Notes: a model not told the origin generated them from the letters alone. A stretch of 47,900 nucleotides of DNA from an uncultured Phycisphaerales bacterium (GCA_903871935.1 CAIQIQ010000163.1:1-47900); one strand, 5' to 3'; positions 17,102-26,716 are shown, numbered from the stretch's first letter. Translations and numbers: made by a program.

Positions 17102-19396
17102 GTGACCAGACTCATGACTGTCCTTGCTACGGCCCTTGTGCCGACCGCGCTGCTCGCGCAGAACCTTACGCTGGCCACGCGCGGGCAACCGGCGGCATAC
17201 ACGATTGTGCGGCCGGTGGCGGCTTCTGCGTCGCAGATCCATGCGGCCGAGGAACTGCAGGCATTCACCGAGCAGATGACCGGGGTCAGGTTGCCAATCG
17301 TTACCGATGAGGAGGCGCTGCCGACCAAAGCGATTCTGCTGGGAGAGACGCGCTACACGGCACAGATTCTTGGCGGGCCGGCAGACACCACGGCCCTTGG
17401 AGAGGATGGGTTTCGGATCAAGAGCTGTCCGCCCCATCTTGTCATCCTGGGCGGCCCGCTACGTGGCACACTGTACGGCGTCTACGAGGTGCTGGAGCGC
17501 TTCGGCGGCTGCCATTGGTATACCACGTGGCACAGCGTCATTCCCAATCTTGATGCGTGGACGATCCCGCCTGTGGACCAGACCCAGAAGCCGGCTTTCG
17601 CCATGCGCGAGTCATTCTGGTTTGACATGTTCGACGGCGACCTGGCGGCCCGCAACAAATGCAACGGCAACGCCATGCGTCTGGGCGACAAACACGGCGG
17701 CAAGGTCCGGTTTGGCGGCGGCCTGTTTGTGCACACAGCGAACGTGCTATGTCCGCCCGAGGAGTTCTTCGTCACCCATCCAGAGTACTTCAGCGAGATC
17801 AACGGCAAACGGGTAAAAGATCAGACACAACTCTGTCTGACCAACCCCGATGTGCTCAAGATCGTCACGTCCCGCGTGCTGGAACGCATCCGCAAGGACC
17901 CCGGCGCCAAGCTCTTTAGCGTGAGCCAGAACGACTGGCTCAACTTCTGCACCTGTACCGCATGCAAAGCGATTGACGATCGTGAGCAGTCGCACGCAGG
18001 CACCATGATCACCTTTGTGAACCAGGTGGCCGAGGCTGTGGAAAAGGAGTTTCCCGACGTCTGGATCGAGACGCTGGCATACCAGTACACACGCAAACCG
18101 CCCAGGACGGTGCACCCGCGGCACAACGTCGTCCCGCGGCTTTGCTCCATCGAGTGCGACTTCTCCCGGCCGCTGGATCAGAGCACGTTTGCGCAGAACC
18201 GCACTTTCGTCGACGAAATCCGTGGCTGGAGCGCGATGACCGACAAGCTCTATGTCTGGGACTACGTCACCAACTTCAACAACTATATCGGTCCATTCCC
18301 CAACGTTCTGGCGCTGCAGGGGAATGCAAGATTCTTTCGCGACAACCACGTTGTGGGCGTATTTGAAGAAGGCGCGTATCAAGGCCGTCACGCGGATTTC
18401 GCGGAACTCAAGGCGTGGTTGCTGGCCAAGTGGCTGTGGAACCCGGATCTTCCCGCCGAGCCGCTGCTCGATCAATTCTTCGCCGATTACTACGGAGCAG
18501 CCGCGCCCTTCGTCCGCAGGTATTTCAACGAGTTGCATGCCTTCTACAATGATCCGGTCGCCAAACCGTTGTGCATCTATGATGACATCGCCAATCCGGT
18601 AATCCCCGACGATTTCTACGCCCGCGCGGCTAGGTTGTGGCAGCAGGCCGAGGCGGCCGTCAAGGACTCCCCTGCCCACGCGTACAACGTGCGGATGGGT
18701 GCGATCCCCGTAATGTACGCTCGTCTGGGCCGGTCGCCGGCGTTTGATGTGTGGGTCACAGGTGATGCTCGGCGCTATGACGCGGCACTTGAACAGCGAA
18801 AGCTTGCCTCCGACCTGCTGGCGCGTTTCAAGGAAGCCGGGAACATTCGCATCTCGGAGAGTCTGCAGCGGCACGAAGACACGCTCGCACGCTGGGCGGC
18901 TCTGGCCAAACCCGTGCCGCATACGGCGATCGGCCAAACGCGCGCGATCGTCGAAGACACGCTGCTGTCGCTCGGCAACAGGGGCACATGGGGCGATACC
19001 GTGGCCGATCCGCTGGCCGAGGACGGCTCGGCGATGAAGCTCTACAACACGCATTACGAGTGGTGCACCACCCTGCCCTTCAGCCGCGTGGCCTTCGATG
19101 CCGGCAGGACATATCGCATCCGCATGCGTGTACGTGTCGAGAAGGAGCCGGGCAAACAGGGCGAGGCGTTCTGGGCCGGCGTGTACGATCCAAAGAACAA
19201 GAAGGGGTACGGCGAGATCGACCGCAAGACCGCCGACATCACAGATGGCTATCAATGGTATGACGTGGCCGAGTGGGTGCCGCAGCGAGATCATTACTTC
19301 TGGATCGGGCCTGGACGCTTCGACAAACAGGGAGGCGCAACTTCGGCGATCCAAGCGATCTACATCGACAAACTCGAACTGCTGCGGGTTGACTGA
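17102..19396 (+). CDS. Secreted DUF4838 glycosidase-like protein
   Basis: About 764 residues. GTG at 17102 (AGGGAG 5-6 bases upstream) gives MTRLMTVLATALVPTALLAQ, a signal peptide; the in-frame ATG at 17114 is an alternative. Residues about 25-130 resemble the N-terminal domain of alpha-glucuronidases and hexosaminidases (AAEELQAFTEQMTG, then YEVLERFGGCHWY). The central part (about 230-500) is DUF4838: FSVSQNDWLNFC, CTACKAID, and LYVWDYVTNFNNY. A C-terminal beta sandwich ends the protein. DUF4838 proteins are predicted family-67/115-like glycosidases; the substrate is unproven, uronic-acid glycans being a reasonable guess. The flavoprotein gene follows after 78 bases. Confidence 0.82.
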   Translation: MTRLMTVLATALVPTALLAQNLTLATRGQPAAYTIVRPVAASASQIHAAEELQAFTEQMTGVRLPIVTDEEALPTKAILLGETRYTAQILGGPADTTALGEDGFRIKSCPPHLVILGGPLRGTLYGVYEVLERFGGCHWYTTWHSVIPNLDAWTIPPVDQTQKPAFAMRESFWFDMFDGDLAARNKCNGNAMRLGDKHGGKVRFGGGLFVHTANVLCPPEEFFVTHPEYFSEINGKRVKDQTQLCLTNPDVLKIVTSRVLERIRKDPGAKLFSVSQNDWLNFCTCTACKAIDDREQSHAGTMITFVNQVAEAVEKEFPDVWIETLAYQYTRKPPRTVHPRHNVVPRLCSIECDFSRPLDQSTFAQNRTFVDEIRGWSAMTDKLYVWDYVTNFNNYIGPFPNVLALQGNARFFRDNHVVGVFEEGAYQGRHADFAELKAWLLAKWLWNPDLPAEPLLDQFFADYYGAAAPFVRRYFNELHAFYNDPVAKPLCIYDDIANPVIPDDFYARAARLWQQAEAAVKDSPAHAYNVRMGAIPVMYARLGRSPAFDVWVTGDARRYDAALEQRKLASDLLARFKEAGNIRISESLQRHEDTLARWAALAKPVPHTAIGQTRAIVEDTLLSLGNRGTWGDTVADPLAEDGSAMKLYNTHYEWCTTLPFSRVAFDAGRTYRIRMRVRVEKEPGKQGEAFWAGVYDPKNKKGYGEIDRKTADITDGYQWYDVAEWVPQRDHYFWIGPGRFDKQGGATSAIQAIYIDKLELLRVD

Positions 19397-19474
19397 CCTG
19401 TTTCGCAAAACAGCCTTGCCATGGCGTCATCGCTGCGCGAACATGTCTGTCATTGGGCAAGGAGTTGAGCAACC

Positions 19475-20041
19475 ATGAAGCGGATACTCGTGATTTCGGC
19501 CACGCCGCGTGAGAGTGGCAACAGTGATATCCTGGCCGACCAATTGATTGCAGGGGCCCGCTCGGCTGGAGCGGAACCCGAGAAGATTCGCCTAGGCCGG
19601 CTGCGGATTCAGCCGTGCGATGCGTGCGATGCCTGTCAGGGCACGCGCGAAGCGCCATGTGTGATCGAGGACGACATGACGGCAATCTATCCCAAGCTGC
19701 TGAGCGCCCATGTCTTGGTGCTGGCCACGCCAATCTACTTCTTTGGCGCCAGCGCCCAGATGAAGTGTTTCCTGGACCGCACCTATGCGCTGGGCGGAGG
19801 CGGAGACTGGACGGCGCTGGCGGGAAAAAGGGTCGCAGTGCTGCTGACCTACGCTGATGCGAACCCCCTGCTTTCGGGGGTCGCCAATGCGTATGGGATG
19901 TTCCGTGATGCCTGCCGGTTCCTGCAGATGGAACTCATCGAGTGCATCCCGGCTTCGTGCGGTGCGGCGGGAGAGGTCCGCAGTAATGCAACGGCGATGG
20001 CCGAGGCCCTGGAACTGGGGCGGAAACTGGCGGCGGACTGA
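19475..20041 (+). CDS. Iron-sulfur flavoprotein-like NAD(P)H oxidoreductase
   Basis: 188 residues with a flavodoxin-like FMN fold: SATPRESGNSD is the FMN phosphate loop, and ATPIYFFGASAQMKCFLDR is the typical second loop. The compact cysteine motif C48-x2-C51-x2-C54-x7-C62 matches the C-x2-C-x2-C-x4-7-C cluster site of archaeal and bacterial iron-sulfur flavoproteins, so it may carry a [4Fe-4S] cluster as well as FMN. It is probably a soluble cytoplasmic electron carrier or quinone/azo-type reductase. AAGGAG precedes the ATG by 10 bases. It lies downstream of the DUF4838 gene on the same strand; the next gene is convergent, its stop 29 bases away. Confidence 0.85.
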   Translation: MKRILVISATPRESGNSDILADQLIAGARSAGAEPEKIRLGRLRIQPCDACDACQGTREAPCVIEDDMTAIYPKLLSAHVLVLATPIYFFGASAQMKCFLDRTYALGGGGDWTALAGKRVAVLLTYADANPLLSGVANAYGMFRDACRFLQMELIECIPASCGAAGEVRSNATAMAEALELGRKLAAD

Positions 20042-20070
20042 GGACCAGCGCCCGGCCGACACCCGCGCCC

Positions 20071-21924
20071 TCACGCCACGGTCACTTTGAACGTCACCTC
20101 ACGCTGCCGGACCGTCAGTTCGGCGAAAACGCGCAGCACCGAGGCGGCCGGGCCGCTCTTGTAGTTACTGGCGTAGGAGTTGTGCGGCGACACCGGCCAC
20201 TTCACCTGCATTGCGGCGGGCCCATCGATCTTCACTCCTGCGACCGTCAGGCTGCCGCCGAGATCCGCCTCCGCCAGCGCGAGATCTTTATCCGCAAGAT
20301 CGAATGTCTTGCCTCCGCCTGCCCGCAGCGCTGCGCCGCGAGCCGGGTGCAGCGTAAAGCCCGCATTGAACGGGCCCTGACAGGCCACAGGCTCGACCTT
20401 GAGTGTGATACGCATCGTCTTGTCGTCGATCCGCCGCAGTCGCGCCTCGCCGATGAAGGTCTTGTACGTCGCCCGGCTGATCCACTCGCCCTCGCGCTCG
20501 ACGATCTCGCCGCCGATGGGGTAATAGTCGATGACCTCGTAGGCGCCCTTGGCATGGAACGTGGAATTATCCGGCTGGTTCTTGGAGTTCGATCCATCGA
20601 TCACCAAGCCAAGTTTTTCGTGCCACAGGCTGAACAGCTTCTGTCGATCCAGGGCAAATCCGTTCTCGCGGTACTCCGGGTCCTCGGGCGTGGTGGCCCG
20701 CATGGCGCAGAGCCCGATCGCCCAGGCGCCGGTGCGGACGATCCCGCCAGGCAGGCTCAGCATGGCCCGGTGGTCCGGCCGGGCCATCGGCGCTGTGCCA
20801 ATCGGGCCGGCGTGCCAATACAGGTGGTTCTCGCAGAACCGCGCCAACGCTTCACCGCCCGTGCGCGTGATGTCGCGCGAACGCTTGAGGAAGCAGCGGA
20901 AGTGCTCGATGGCCGCCGCCCGGCCGTCGGGCGTGTGCGAGAGCCCGAACCACCCCCAGACACTGGCCGACCCGGAGTAGCGCACGCGCTCGTCGAGCAC
21001 GTCCAGGATCGTCGCATCGGGATAGCAGAAGTTGGAGTGAAACGTCGCCGACCTGTCCACCGCCTTGACGAACGCCTCCTCGCCCGTCCATTCGCGCATC
21101 AGGGACATGCCCGTGTGCGTGAGGTAGTTGTAGCTCACTGTTGGTCCGGACTGCCGCAGCAGGTCGCCGTGCTCCTCCCAATAGCCGTCCGGATGAACGC
21201 TGTTGGCCAGCGCCCGGCCGATGGGCAGCACATAGTCGCACAGGTCCTTCCTGCCCAGCACCTGCCCCGCCCGATAGATCGTCGAGATGTACAGCGCCAC
21301 GTGATTGGTGCCCGTACCAGTCGTGCGGGCGAAGAACCGTTCAAAGCCCTCGATCTGTTTGAGCCGGTGGTCGATCAGCGTCCGGCAGGCCCGCTCGATC
21401 TTGTCGGCCCAGGCATCCGTAGCAATGTCGGCCTTCGCCTCGCGCAGGATCCGCAAGCCCTCCACCCACGCGTAGACAAGGCGTTGGTCCGCGCCGATGA
21501 CCTTAAACCCGTTCGAGTCCCAACCCCACTCGCCACGATCATTGTGGTGGGCAACGAGGAAGTCGCCGAGCTTACGGATCGCATCGCGCACCTGCGCTGA
21601 CCCCTGCCATTTGCGGTCCGGGTCCAATCCCGCGTAGCAGAACGCCAGCGGGAAGATGGCCTGGTGCGGGTAAGGTGAGGGGTTTTCGGCACTGCCGAAG
21701 CCGCCGAAGGGCGCCTGGGTTTTCAGCAGGCCATCGACGCCGGCGGCGACGACGCGCCCGAAGGCCGCGGGCACCTCACCCAGCGATTCCATCGTGACCG
21801 GTTGCGTGGCGGGTGTACCGGCCGGCGATGTCGCCGCCTGGGCCCCGAGCAAGGGGGCCGCTGCCAACGCCGCCGCCGTTGAGGCCGCAGTCTGGAGGAA
21901 TTGTCGTCGGGTGCTCTTAGCCAT
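20071..21924 (-). CDS. Tat-exported alpha/alpha-barrel protein, lyase-like
   Basis: 617 residues. STRRQFLQTAA with a hydrophobic Ala-rich stretch is a twin-arginine signal, so it is folded before export. The mature part is helical with repeated barrel segments (GTNHVALYISTIYRAGQVLG, HPDGYWEEHGDL) and a C-terminal beta domain opening near LGLVIDGSNSKNQ. This is the layout of polysaccharide lyases and heparinase II/III-like proteins. The family is not identified with certainty and catalytic residues are not assigned. It is clearly related to the protein encoded at 23735-25501, sharing NH-(x)-GQVLG/AQLLG and L-x-IxGxN(S/D)K segments. ATG at 21924 is set by GGAG 6 bases upstream; the earlier in-frame start adds only four residues. 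Confidence 0.68.
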   Translation of the reverse strand: MAKSTRRQFLQTAASTAAALAAAPLLGAQAATSPAGTPATQPVTMESLGEVPAAFGRVVAAGVDGLLKTQAPFGGFGSAENPSPYPHQAIFPLAFCYAGLDPDRKWQGSAQVRDAIRKLGDFLVAHHNDRGEWGWDSNGFKVIGADQRLVYAWVEGLRILREAKADIATDAWADKIERACRTLIDHRLKQIEGFERFFARTTGTGTNHVALYISTIYRAGQVLGRKDLCDYVLPIGRALANSVHPDGYWEEHGDLLRQSGPTVSYNYLTHTGMSLMREWTGEEAFVKAVDRSATFHSNFCYPDATILDVLDERVRYSGSASVWGWFGLSHTPDGRAAAIEHFRCFLKRSRDITRTGGEALARFCENHLYWHAGPIGTAPMARPDHRAMLSLPGGIVRTGAWAIGLCAMRATTPEDPEYRENGFALDRQKLFSLWHEKLGLVIDGSNSKNQPDNSTFHAKGAYEVIDYYPIGGEIVEREGEWISRATYKTFIGEARLRRIDDKTMRITLKVEPVACQGPFNAGFTLHPARGAALRAGGGKTFDLADKDLALAEADLGGSLTVAGVKIDGPAAMQVKWPVSPHNSYASNYKSGPAASVLRVFAELTVRQREVTFKVTVA

Positions 21925-22129
21925 CGAGTTCTCCACGAGAGTTGTACGAACTTAGCGCTCTAAAGACTGTTACTGCGCGGTCCGGTTCGATTCGGCCGAG
22001 TGTAACCTCATCAGCAAGTGATTCCAGCCACGTGGCGGGGTTTGTTTCCAGGGTGCCTTCGTTTCCGGCCTCCGCTGGCCGCTCTTTTCAGTTGACCACG
22101 CCCAGCCATGCTCGTAGCCTCATCCCAAG

Positions 22130-23257
22130 ATGATGGCTATCACCTCAGCACCCAAAGTCACAACGAATCAGCGCATCGTATCCATCGACGCCTTGCGGGG
22201 CTTTGACATGTTCTGGATTATGGGACCAGAACTCGGCAACAGTTTTGTGTCGGGCTTGGTCATACTAATGGTGGGCCATCTACCAGAATCCGTCAGCTAT
22301 CAGTTGGAGCACCACTGGGGCACGTTTGGCGCCTGGGACATGATCATGCCGCTGTTCCTGTTCATCGCCGGCGTATCGCTGCCGTTCTCCATCGGCCGGC
22401 GAATCGAGGCCGGTGACGGACGGCAGGCAATCTATCTGCGAGCGCTGCGTCGTGTGGTGATCCTGTGGATCTTGGGCATGATCTCACAAGGGAACCTGCT
22501 GCAATTCCGGCTTGATCACCTGAAAGTGTACTCTAACACACTTCAATCCATCGCCGTCGGCTACCTGGTCGCAACGGTGGCGTTGGTGGAGTTGCGAACA
22601 GTCGCCAGGCAAACCGTCTTGTGCGCCAGCCTGCTGATCGGCTTCGCCTTGGTCATGCTGTATGTGCCACCGCCGGGCGGTGTGGCCGGCGATTTCTCAC
22701 CAAACGGCAATCTGGCCTGCTGGATCGACAAGACGGTGATGGGCCATTTCATGGACGGCGGCGGCTACACATGGATTCTCAGCAGTCTTGGCTTTGCCGC
22801 CACAGTGATCATGGGCTCGCTCGCCGGACATGCGCTTAAGGCACCACTCCCAGGCGCGCGCAAGGTCCTGATCCTCACCGGAGCCGGCATCGCCTGCCTG
22901 ATCCTTGGTTGGGCCGCAAATTTCGCCGTGCCGATCATCAAGCACCTCTGGACAAGTTCCATGGTGCTCTGGGCCGGCGGCTGGAGCCTGCTGCTGCTGG
23001 CGCTGTTTTACCTGGTAATAGATGTGTTGGGCTACAAGCGATGGGCCTTCCCTCTGCAGGTTATTGGAGCCAATGCCATCGTCGCTTATATGGCCGAAAA
23101 GCTCTTCGGCATCGAACACATTTGCCGCGGCCTCTTCGGCGGACTTTGCGCTCATTTCGGCCCGGCCCGGCAATTCACCCTTACCTGCCTGTCGATCCTC
23201 TTCCTCTGGAGTCTGCTCTATTACCTCTACCGCAATCGCACCTTTGTGCGGATTTAG
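22130..23257 (+). CDS. Heparan-alpha-glucosaminide N-acetyltransferase-like membrane protein
   Basis: 375 residues with about ten transmembrane helices. RIVSIDALRGFDMFWI is the hallmark opening of the DUF5009/NagX group (COG4299), related to human HGSNAT, which moves acetyl from cytosolic acetyl-CoA to glucosamine residues across a membrane. The HHWGTFGAWDMIMPLFLFIA segment corresponds to the conserved His/Asp-containing second helix, with FIAGVSLPFS after it. A role in acetylating sugars taken up or displayed at the membrane fits its position between two lyase-like proteins. No good Shine-Dalgarno is seen before the paired ATGs at 22130 and 22133. The neighbouring SRPBCC gene is convergent, its stop 5 bases away. 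Confidence 0.83.
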   Translation: MMAITSAPKVTTNQRIVSIDALRGFDMFWIMGPELGNSFVSGLVILMVGHLPESVSYQLEHHWGTFGAWDMIMPLFLFIAGVSLPFSIGRRIEAGDGRQAIYLRALRRVVILWILGMISQGNLLQFRLDHLKVYSNTLQSIAVGYLVATVALVELRTVARQTVLCASLLIGFALVMLYVPPPGGVAGDFSPNGNLACWIDKTVMGHFMDGGGYTWILSSLGFAATVIMGSLAGHALKAPLPGARKVLILTGAGIACLILGWAANFAVPIIKHLWTSSMVLWAGGWSLLLLALFYLVIDVLGYKRWAFPLQVIGANAIVAYMAEKLFGIEHICRGLFGGLCAHFGPARQFTLTCLSILFLWSLLYYLYRNRTFVRI

Positions 23258-23262
23258 TGAAG

Positions 23263-23706
23263 TTAATCCGGTATCTCCGCCTCAACCAGCTTCGCCAACT
23301 GCATCAGTGATTCCTGCCAGCCAAGATAGCAGGCCTCTAGCGGGATGACATCAGGCACTCCCGCCTGCACAATGTTCAGCTCCGTCCCGACCGTAACCTT
23401 CTTCAATGTCACCGTCACGCGAATCTCGCCCGGCAGGTTCGGATCATCAAACTTGTCGCTGTAGCAAATGCGCTCGTTTGGCACCAACTGGAAATACTCT
23501 CCTCCGAAGCTATGGCCTTTGCCGCTGCTGAAGTTCGCGAACGACATCTTGAACGTGCCGCCCACTTTTGCATCCAGGTGGTGAACCTTGCACGTAAACC
23601 CGTTGGGCGGCAACCACTTGGCCATGGCCTCGGCATCGAGAAACGCCCGATACACCCGCTCGGGCTTTGCGCGCAGCACACGGTGCAACCGGACCGTATT
23701 TGGCAT
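23263..23706 (-). CDS. SRPBCC (AHSA1/START-like) family protein
   Basis: 147 residues. RVLRAKPERVYRAFLDAEAMAKWLPP is the first helix and loop of the SRPBCC fold; VGGTFKMSF, GGEYFQLVPNERICYSDKF and the C-terminal helix ACYLGWQESLMQLAKLVE complete it. This is a hydrophobic-ligand cavity domain, often annotated as an activator of Hsp90 ATPase homologue or a polyketide-cyclase-like protein; the actual ligand is unknown. Start 23706 is chosen for the AAAGGAG 8 bases upstream rather than the in-frame 23748. It probably shares a transcript with the gene upstream (23735-25501), whose stop lies 28 bases before its ATG. Confidence 0.88.
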   Translation of the reverse strand: MPNTVRLHRVLRAKPERVYRAFLDAEAMAKWLPPNGFTCKVHHLDAKVGGTFKMSFANFSSGKGHSFGGEYFQLVPNERICYSDKFDDPNLPGEIRVTVTLKKVTVGTELNIVQAGVPDVIPLEACYLGWQESLMQLAKLVEAEIPD

Positions 23707-23734
23707 GATCTGCTCCTTTGGATGGATATTAGGC

Positions 23735-25501
23735 TCACACTCCCGCAACGCTCAGCGTCACCTCAGCCCGCATTCCCGACATGTGCAGCGGCACACGGAC
23801 GAGGGCAACCGCCATCTCCGGAAAGTCCAGGTATGACGGCGGCCGGTACGGGTTCCAAGGGATGTGCGGCCATACCAGTGAACTGCCCCTTGGCAGGGAC
23901 ATGCGCCAACCCTCTGATGAGCCCAGCGACCGCCCAAGCTCATGTTCCTCTTCCGCCTGGCCTTCCTGCGCCTTCTTAAGCACCAATGGCACGCCATCGT
24001 TGTCGAGCTTCAACGGCGCGCGAACGGGCAGTTGCAGCACCAGCCAGACCTGCGGCTTGGTCTGTGTACTGGTGGCACCCAGACCTATGCGAAAGCGTGT
24101 GGGCGACTCAGCACGGACTTCCAACTGTGCAATTACGGAACCGAAGTCAAACTCCACGTGATCGCACTTGCCCTTGCCGGAGAGAACCCTTGCGCTCGCG
24201 CCTGCAAGCAACCGGGTAGCCATCGCAGGGAAATAGTGGCAATCACCGCCTTCACGAACATGGACGGTGGCAGCATGGTAGGCCCGCTTGTCGTTTCCGC
24301 CGCCGATGATCAGGCCGGCGCATTCGTGATAAACGCTCAGGGCCTGGGTGCGATCCAGATGGTACGGGTTTCCCTGCGGCGCATCATGCACATAAGCAGA
24401 GAGGGCGTAGAACCAAGGTCCTTGTTTGCGAACCAACCCTTTGTCCTCAAGCTTCCAGGCAAAGGCGTCCCGGTCAAGCGGGAGTTCCTTGGCCACACCA
24501 ATCCTCCGGGTTGCGACTGCATGTTCATAGCAACGGAACGCAGCGCCGACCGCGTAGAGTTCGGCCATGGTAAACGGTACGGCGTCGACAAACGGCTTGC
24601 AGCAGCCTGGCTTACGCTGTACATCTTTGCGCGCCAGCGCAAGCGTGCGGGCAAACACGTTCCGGCCGGCCGGCGTCCACAGCAAGGCATGCCCAAACCG
24701 AGGATCATGGCCAAGCCGATTGCGTTCGTCGAAGGTCTCGATGCCGCGGAAGTCCGGATACATCGCCCCCAACACGTATGACAGGCCGTTCTCGATCGCC
24801 TTCTTCGTCTGTGGCAGTGGATTCAGCCGATGATATTCCGCCAGTCCCCCGAGGCTGACATGCTGGTAGCCGGTGGCCGGCCCCTTGTATTCGGGAAAGT
24901 AGCCCGCCGGCGATTGAACGGCCAGATGCCGGAGCATGGCCTTCTCGATCTTGCTGGCGATTCTCGATTCCCCAAGCAGTTGAGCCTGCTCGTACCCGAC
25001 CGCAAACCAGCCGAAATAATGGTTCGGTCCGGTTCCCGCCCATGGACCGGGCTTGCCCAGGTTCTCGCCTGTGCGGTCAATCAGAGCGTCCACGGCCTTC
25101 AGATTACGTTCCATGGTCTCCCGCCAGCGATCGCGGCGGACTTTGTCCACAGTTCCCCCAAGCAGTGCATAGAGCTTGGCTAGGGGATAGATCTGGAAGT
25201 GGTTGGGCTTCGTGTCGCTGGTGATTGCGGCATGATCCAGAAGCAGCCTGTCGCCGGCATCCAACGCCAGTCGAAAGACCTCGTCGTTCTGATAGAACTC
25301 ATTACCGTCAAAGCGAGTGGTTGCCAGGTACGCCGCCGACGAGGCCAGGAAACCGCCAAATAGCGGCAGCACCTTTCGCCCGCCTTCCCGGTGATACAGG
25401 CACCTGCAGACGTGCCCCTTTGGATTCAGTACACGAACGCGATACAGAGCGACCAGGTAGTCCCGCATCGCTCTCTCGAAATCTATCTTCGTTTCGACCA
25501 T
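23735..25501 (-). CDS. Cytosolic alpha/alpha-barrel protein, paralogue of the Tat-exported one
   Basis: 588 residues with no signal peptide. Helical repeats run through FEYR-type segments such as GTGPNHYFGWFAVGYEQAQL and GYQHVSLGGLAEYHRLN, and a C-terminal beta domain begins near CAGLIIGGGNDKRAY. The overall plan is that of heparinase II/III-like or unsaturated-uronide-processing proteins, and it parallels the 617-residue protein at 20071. The family name is not certain and no catalytic residues are assigned. ATG at 25501 has only GGTGA nearby; Met11 is an alternative. It faces the PhyH-like gene across a 157-base divergent region and is followed co-directionally by the SRPBCC gene. Confidence 0.65.
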   Translation of the reverse strand: MVETKIDFERAMRDYLVALYRVRVLNPKGHVCRCLYHREGGRKVLPLFGGFLASSAAYLATTRFDGNEFYQNDEVFRLALDAGDRLLLDHAAITSDTKPNHFQIYPLAKLYALLGGTVDKVRRDRWRETMERNLKAVDALIDRTGENLGKPGPWAGTGPNHYFGWFAVGYEQAQLLGESRIASKIEKAMLRHLAVQSPAGYFPEYKGPATGYQHVSLGGLAEYHRLNPLPQTKKAIENGLSYVLGAMYPDFRGIETFDERNRLGHDPRFGHALLWTPAGRNVFARTLALARKDVQRKPGCCKPFVDAVPFTMAELYAVGAAFRCYEHAVATRRIGVAKELPLDRDAFAWKLEDKGLVRKQGPWFYALSAYVHDAPQGNPYHLDRTQALSVYHECAGLIIGGGNDKRAYHAATVHVREGGDCHYFPAMATRLLAGASARVLSGKGKCDHVEFDFGSVIAQLEVRAESPTRFRIGLGATSTQTKPQVWLVLQLPVRAPLKLDNDGVPLVLKKAQEGQAEEEHELGRSLGSSEGWRMSLPRGSSLVWPHIPWNPYRPPSYLDFPEMAVALVRVPLHMSGMRAEVTLSVAGV

Positions 25502-25658
25502 TCACCCATGTTAGCCGTGTTTATGATGCATGGACACAACGGTTTGACAGCAGCAAGCGCTGATGCATCGCCGCCTCCCCCCTTCGCCAGTGACTCACCG
25601 CCATTCCGCGCCCTATCCTTCTTTGCCGCCTCTTTTCGCGGCAAAGCGAGAATCTCAC

Positions 25659-26453
25659 ATGGCAGCGACAGCAACGGCAGCGATCCACGAGCCCCGGACT
25701 ATCACCGACACCCAGTGGCAGCAGTACCAGCGCGATGGCTATCTCAAACTGGGCAAGGTCCTCAGCGACACCGATCTGTGCGCTCTGCAACAGCGCATCG
25801 ATGACATCATGCTCGGCAAAGCCCACGTCGACTACTCAAGACTGCTGATGCAACTCGACTCCGAAACCGGCAAGTACGAAGATGCCGGCGAGCAGTCGAA
25901 AGGCCACAAAGGCGCCACCCTGAACTATCGGAAGATCCAGGAACTGGAGCAGGATGACCTCTTCCTCGCATACATGTCCCGCCCCATCTTCCGCGAAATC
26001 TGCCGCCGCACCTATGGCGATACCGCCATCGCCAGCTTCCGCGCTATGTTCATGAACAAACCCGCCCGCAAAGGCACGTTCCTTCCCTGGCACCAAGACC
26101 GCTGGACCTACCTCAATCAGGATCCCCAGATCACCCTCTGGACCGCCCTCGACCCGGCCACCCGCGCCAACGGCTGCGTGCAGATCATCCCCGCCAGCCA
26201 CACCCAGGGCCTGATCAACCCATCCCACCCATCCGGCTTTCTCACTCCCGAGCAGGCCGCCGCCCGCGCAACTCCCGACAGAACTGTCTACCTCGAACTC
26301 GCGGCCGGCGAAGTCGCCCTTCTTCACAACCACCTTCTCCACGCCTCTGATGTGAACACCACCGACATCCCCCGCCGCGCCTTCAGCGTCTGTTACATGC
26401 GCGCTGACACACAGGCCATGAGCGGCGAGCGCTACTACACCGTCTTCCCCTGA
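25659..26453 (+). CDS. Phytanoyl-CoA dioxygenase (PhyH)-like Fe(II)/2-oxoglutarate oxygenase
   Basis: 264 residues. The double-stranded beta-helix iron site is visible as WHQDRW (H145, D147) and HLLHASDVN (H228), with R239/R240 in PRRAFSVCY placed to bind 2-oxoglutarate. WTALDPATRANGCVQIIPASH is the standard PhyH core. Members hydroxylate diverse small molecules, from fatty acyl-CoA to ectoine and phosphonates; the substrate here is open, though its position by carbohydrate genes suggests a catabolic intermediate. ATG at 25659 begins the conserved part; the in-frame frame back to 25563 reads as Pro/Ser-rich noise. No Shine-Dalgarno is obvious. Confidence 0.88.
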   Translation: MAATATAAIHEPRTITDTQWQQYQRDGYLKLGKVLSDTDLCALQQRIDDIMLGKAHVDYSRLLMQLDSETGKYEDAGEQSKGHKGATLNYRKIQELEQDDLFLAYMSRPIFREICRRTYGDTAIASFRAMFMNKPARKGTFLPWHQDRWTYLNQDPQITLWTALDPATRANGCVQIIPASHTQGLINPSHPSGFLTPEQAAARATPDRTVYLELAAGEVALLHNHLLHASDVNTTDIPRRAFSVCYMRADTQAMSGERYYTVFP

Positions 26454-26716
26454 CCTCCCTGGAGTGCGGGGACTTGTGGGACGTCCGCCTGGGTGGATTC
26501 CCGCTTTCCCGCGAGAGACTTGTCCCGAGCCGAAGCGCGCCTTTAGTAGCCTGAATGATACCAAATCTGATTATGCGGAGGTGGAAATTGATGGTCCTTG
26601 CGTGAAGGGTTCTCACTCGCCTGCGGAACGGACGTTCCTGCAATTCCTTCGCTGTGGCTTCGGCATGCATGTAGAATCAGGTGGTGCTCGCAGTGCCAGT
26701 TACCTGAGGCCAGGCC

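Noticed and set aside
17747..19408. Minus-strand open frame of 553 codons
   Set aside because: Antisense shadow of the DUF4838 gene, which has a signal peptide and recognisable domains.
19397..19412. Small hairpin CTGTTT-CGCA-AAACAG after the DUF4838 stop
   Set aside because: The stem is only six pairs and no T-tract follows, so it is not called a terminator.
20182..21600. Plus-strand open frame of 472 codons
   Set aside because: Antisense to the Tat-exported protein; no domain likeness.
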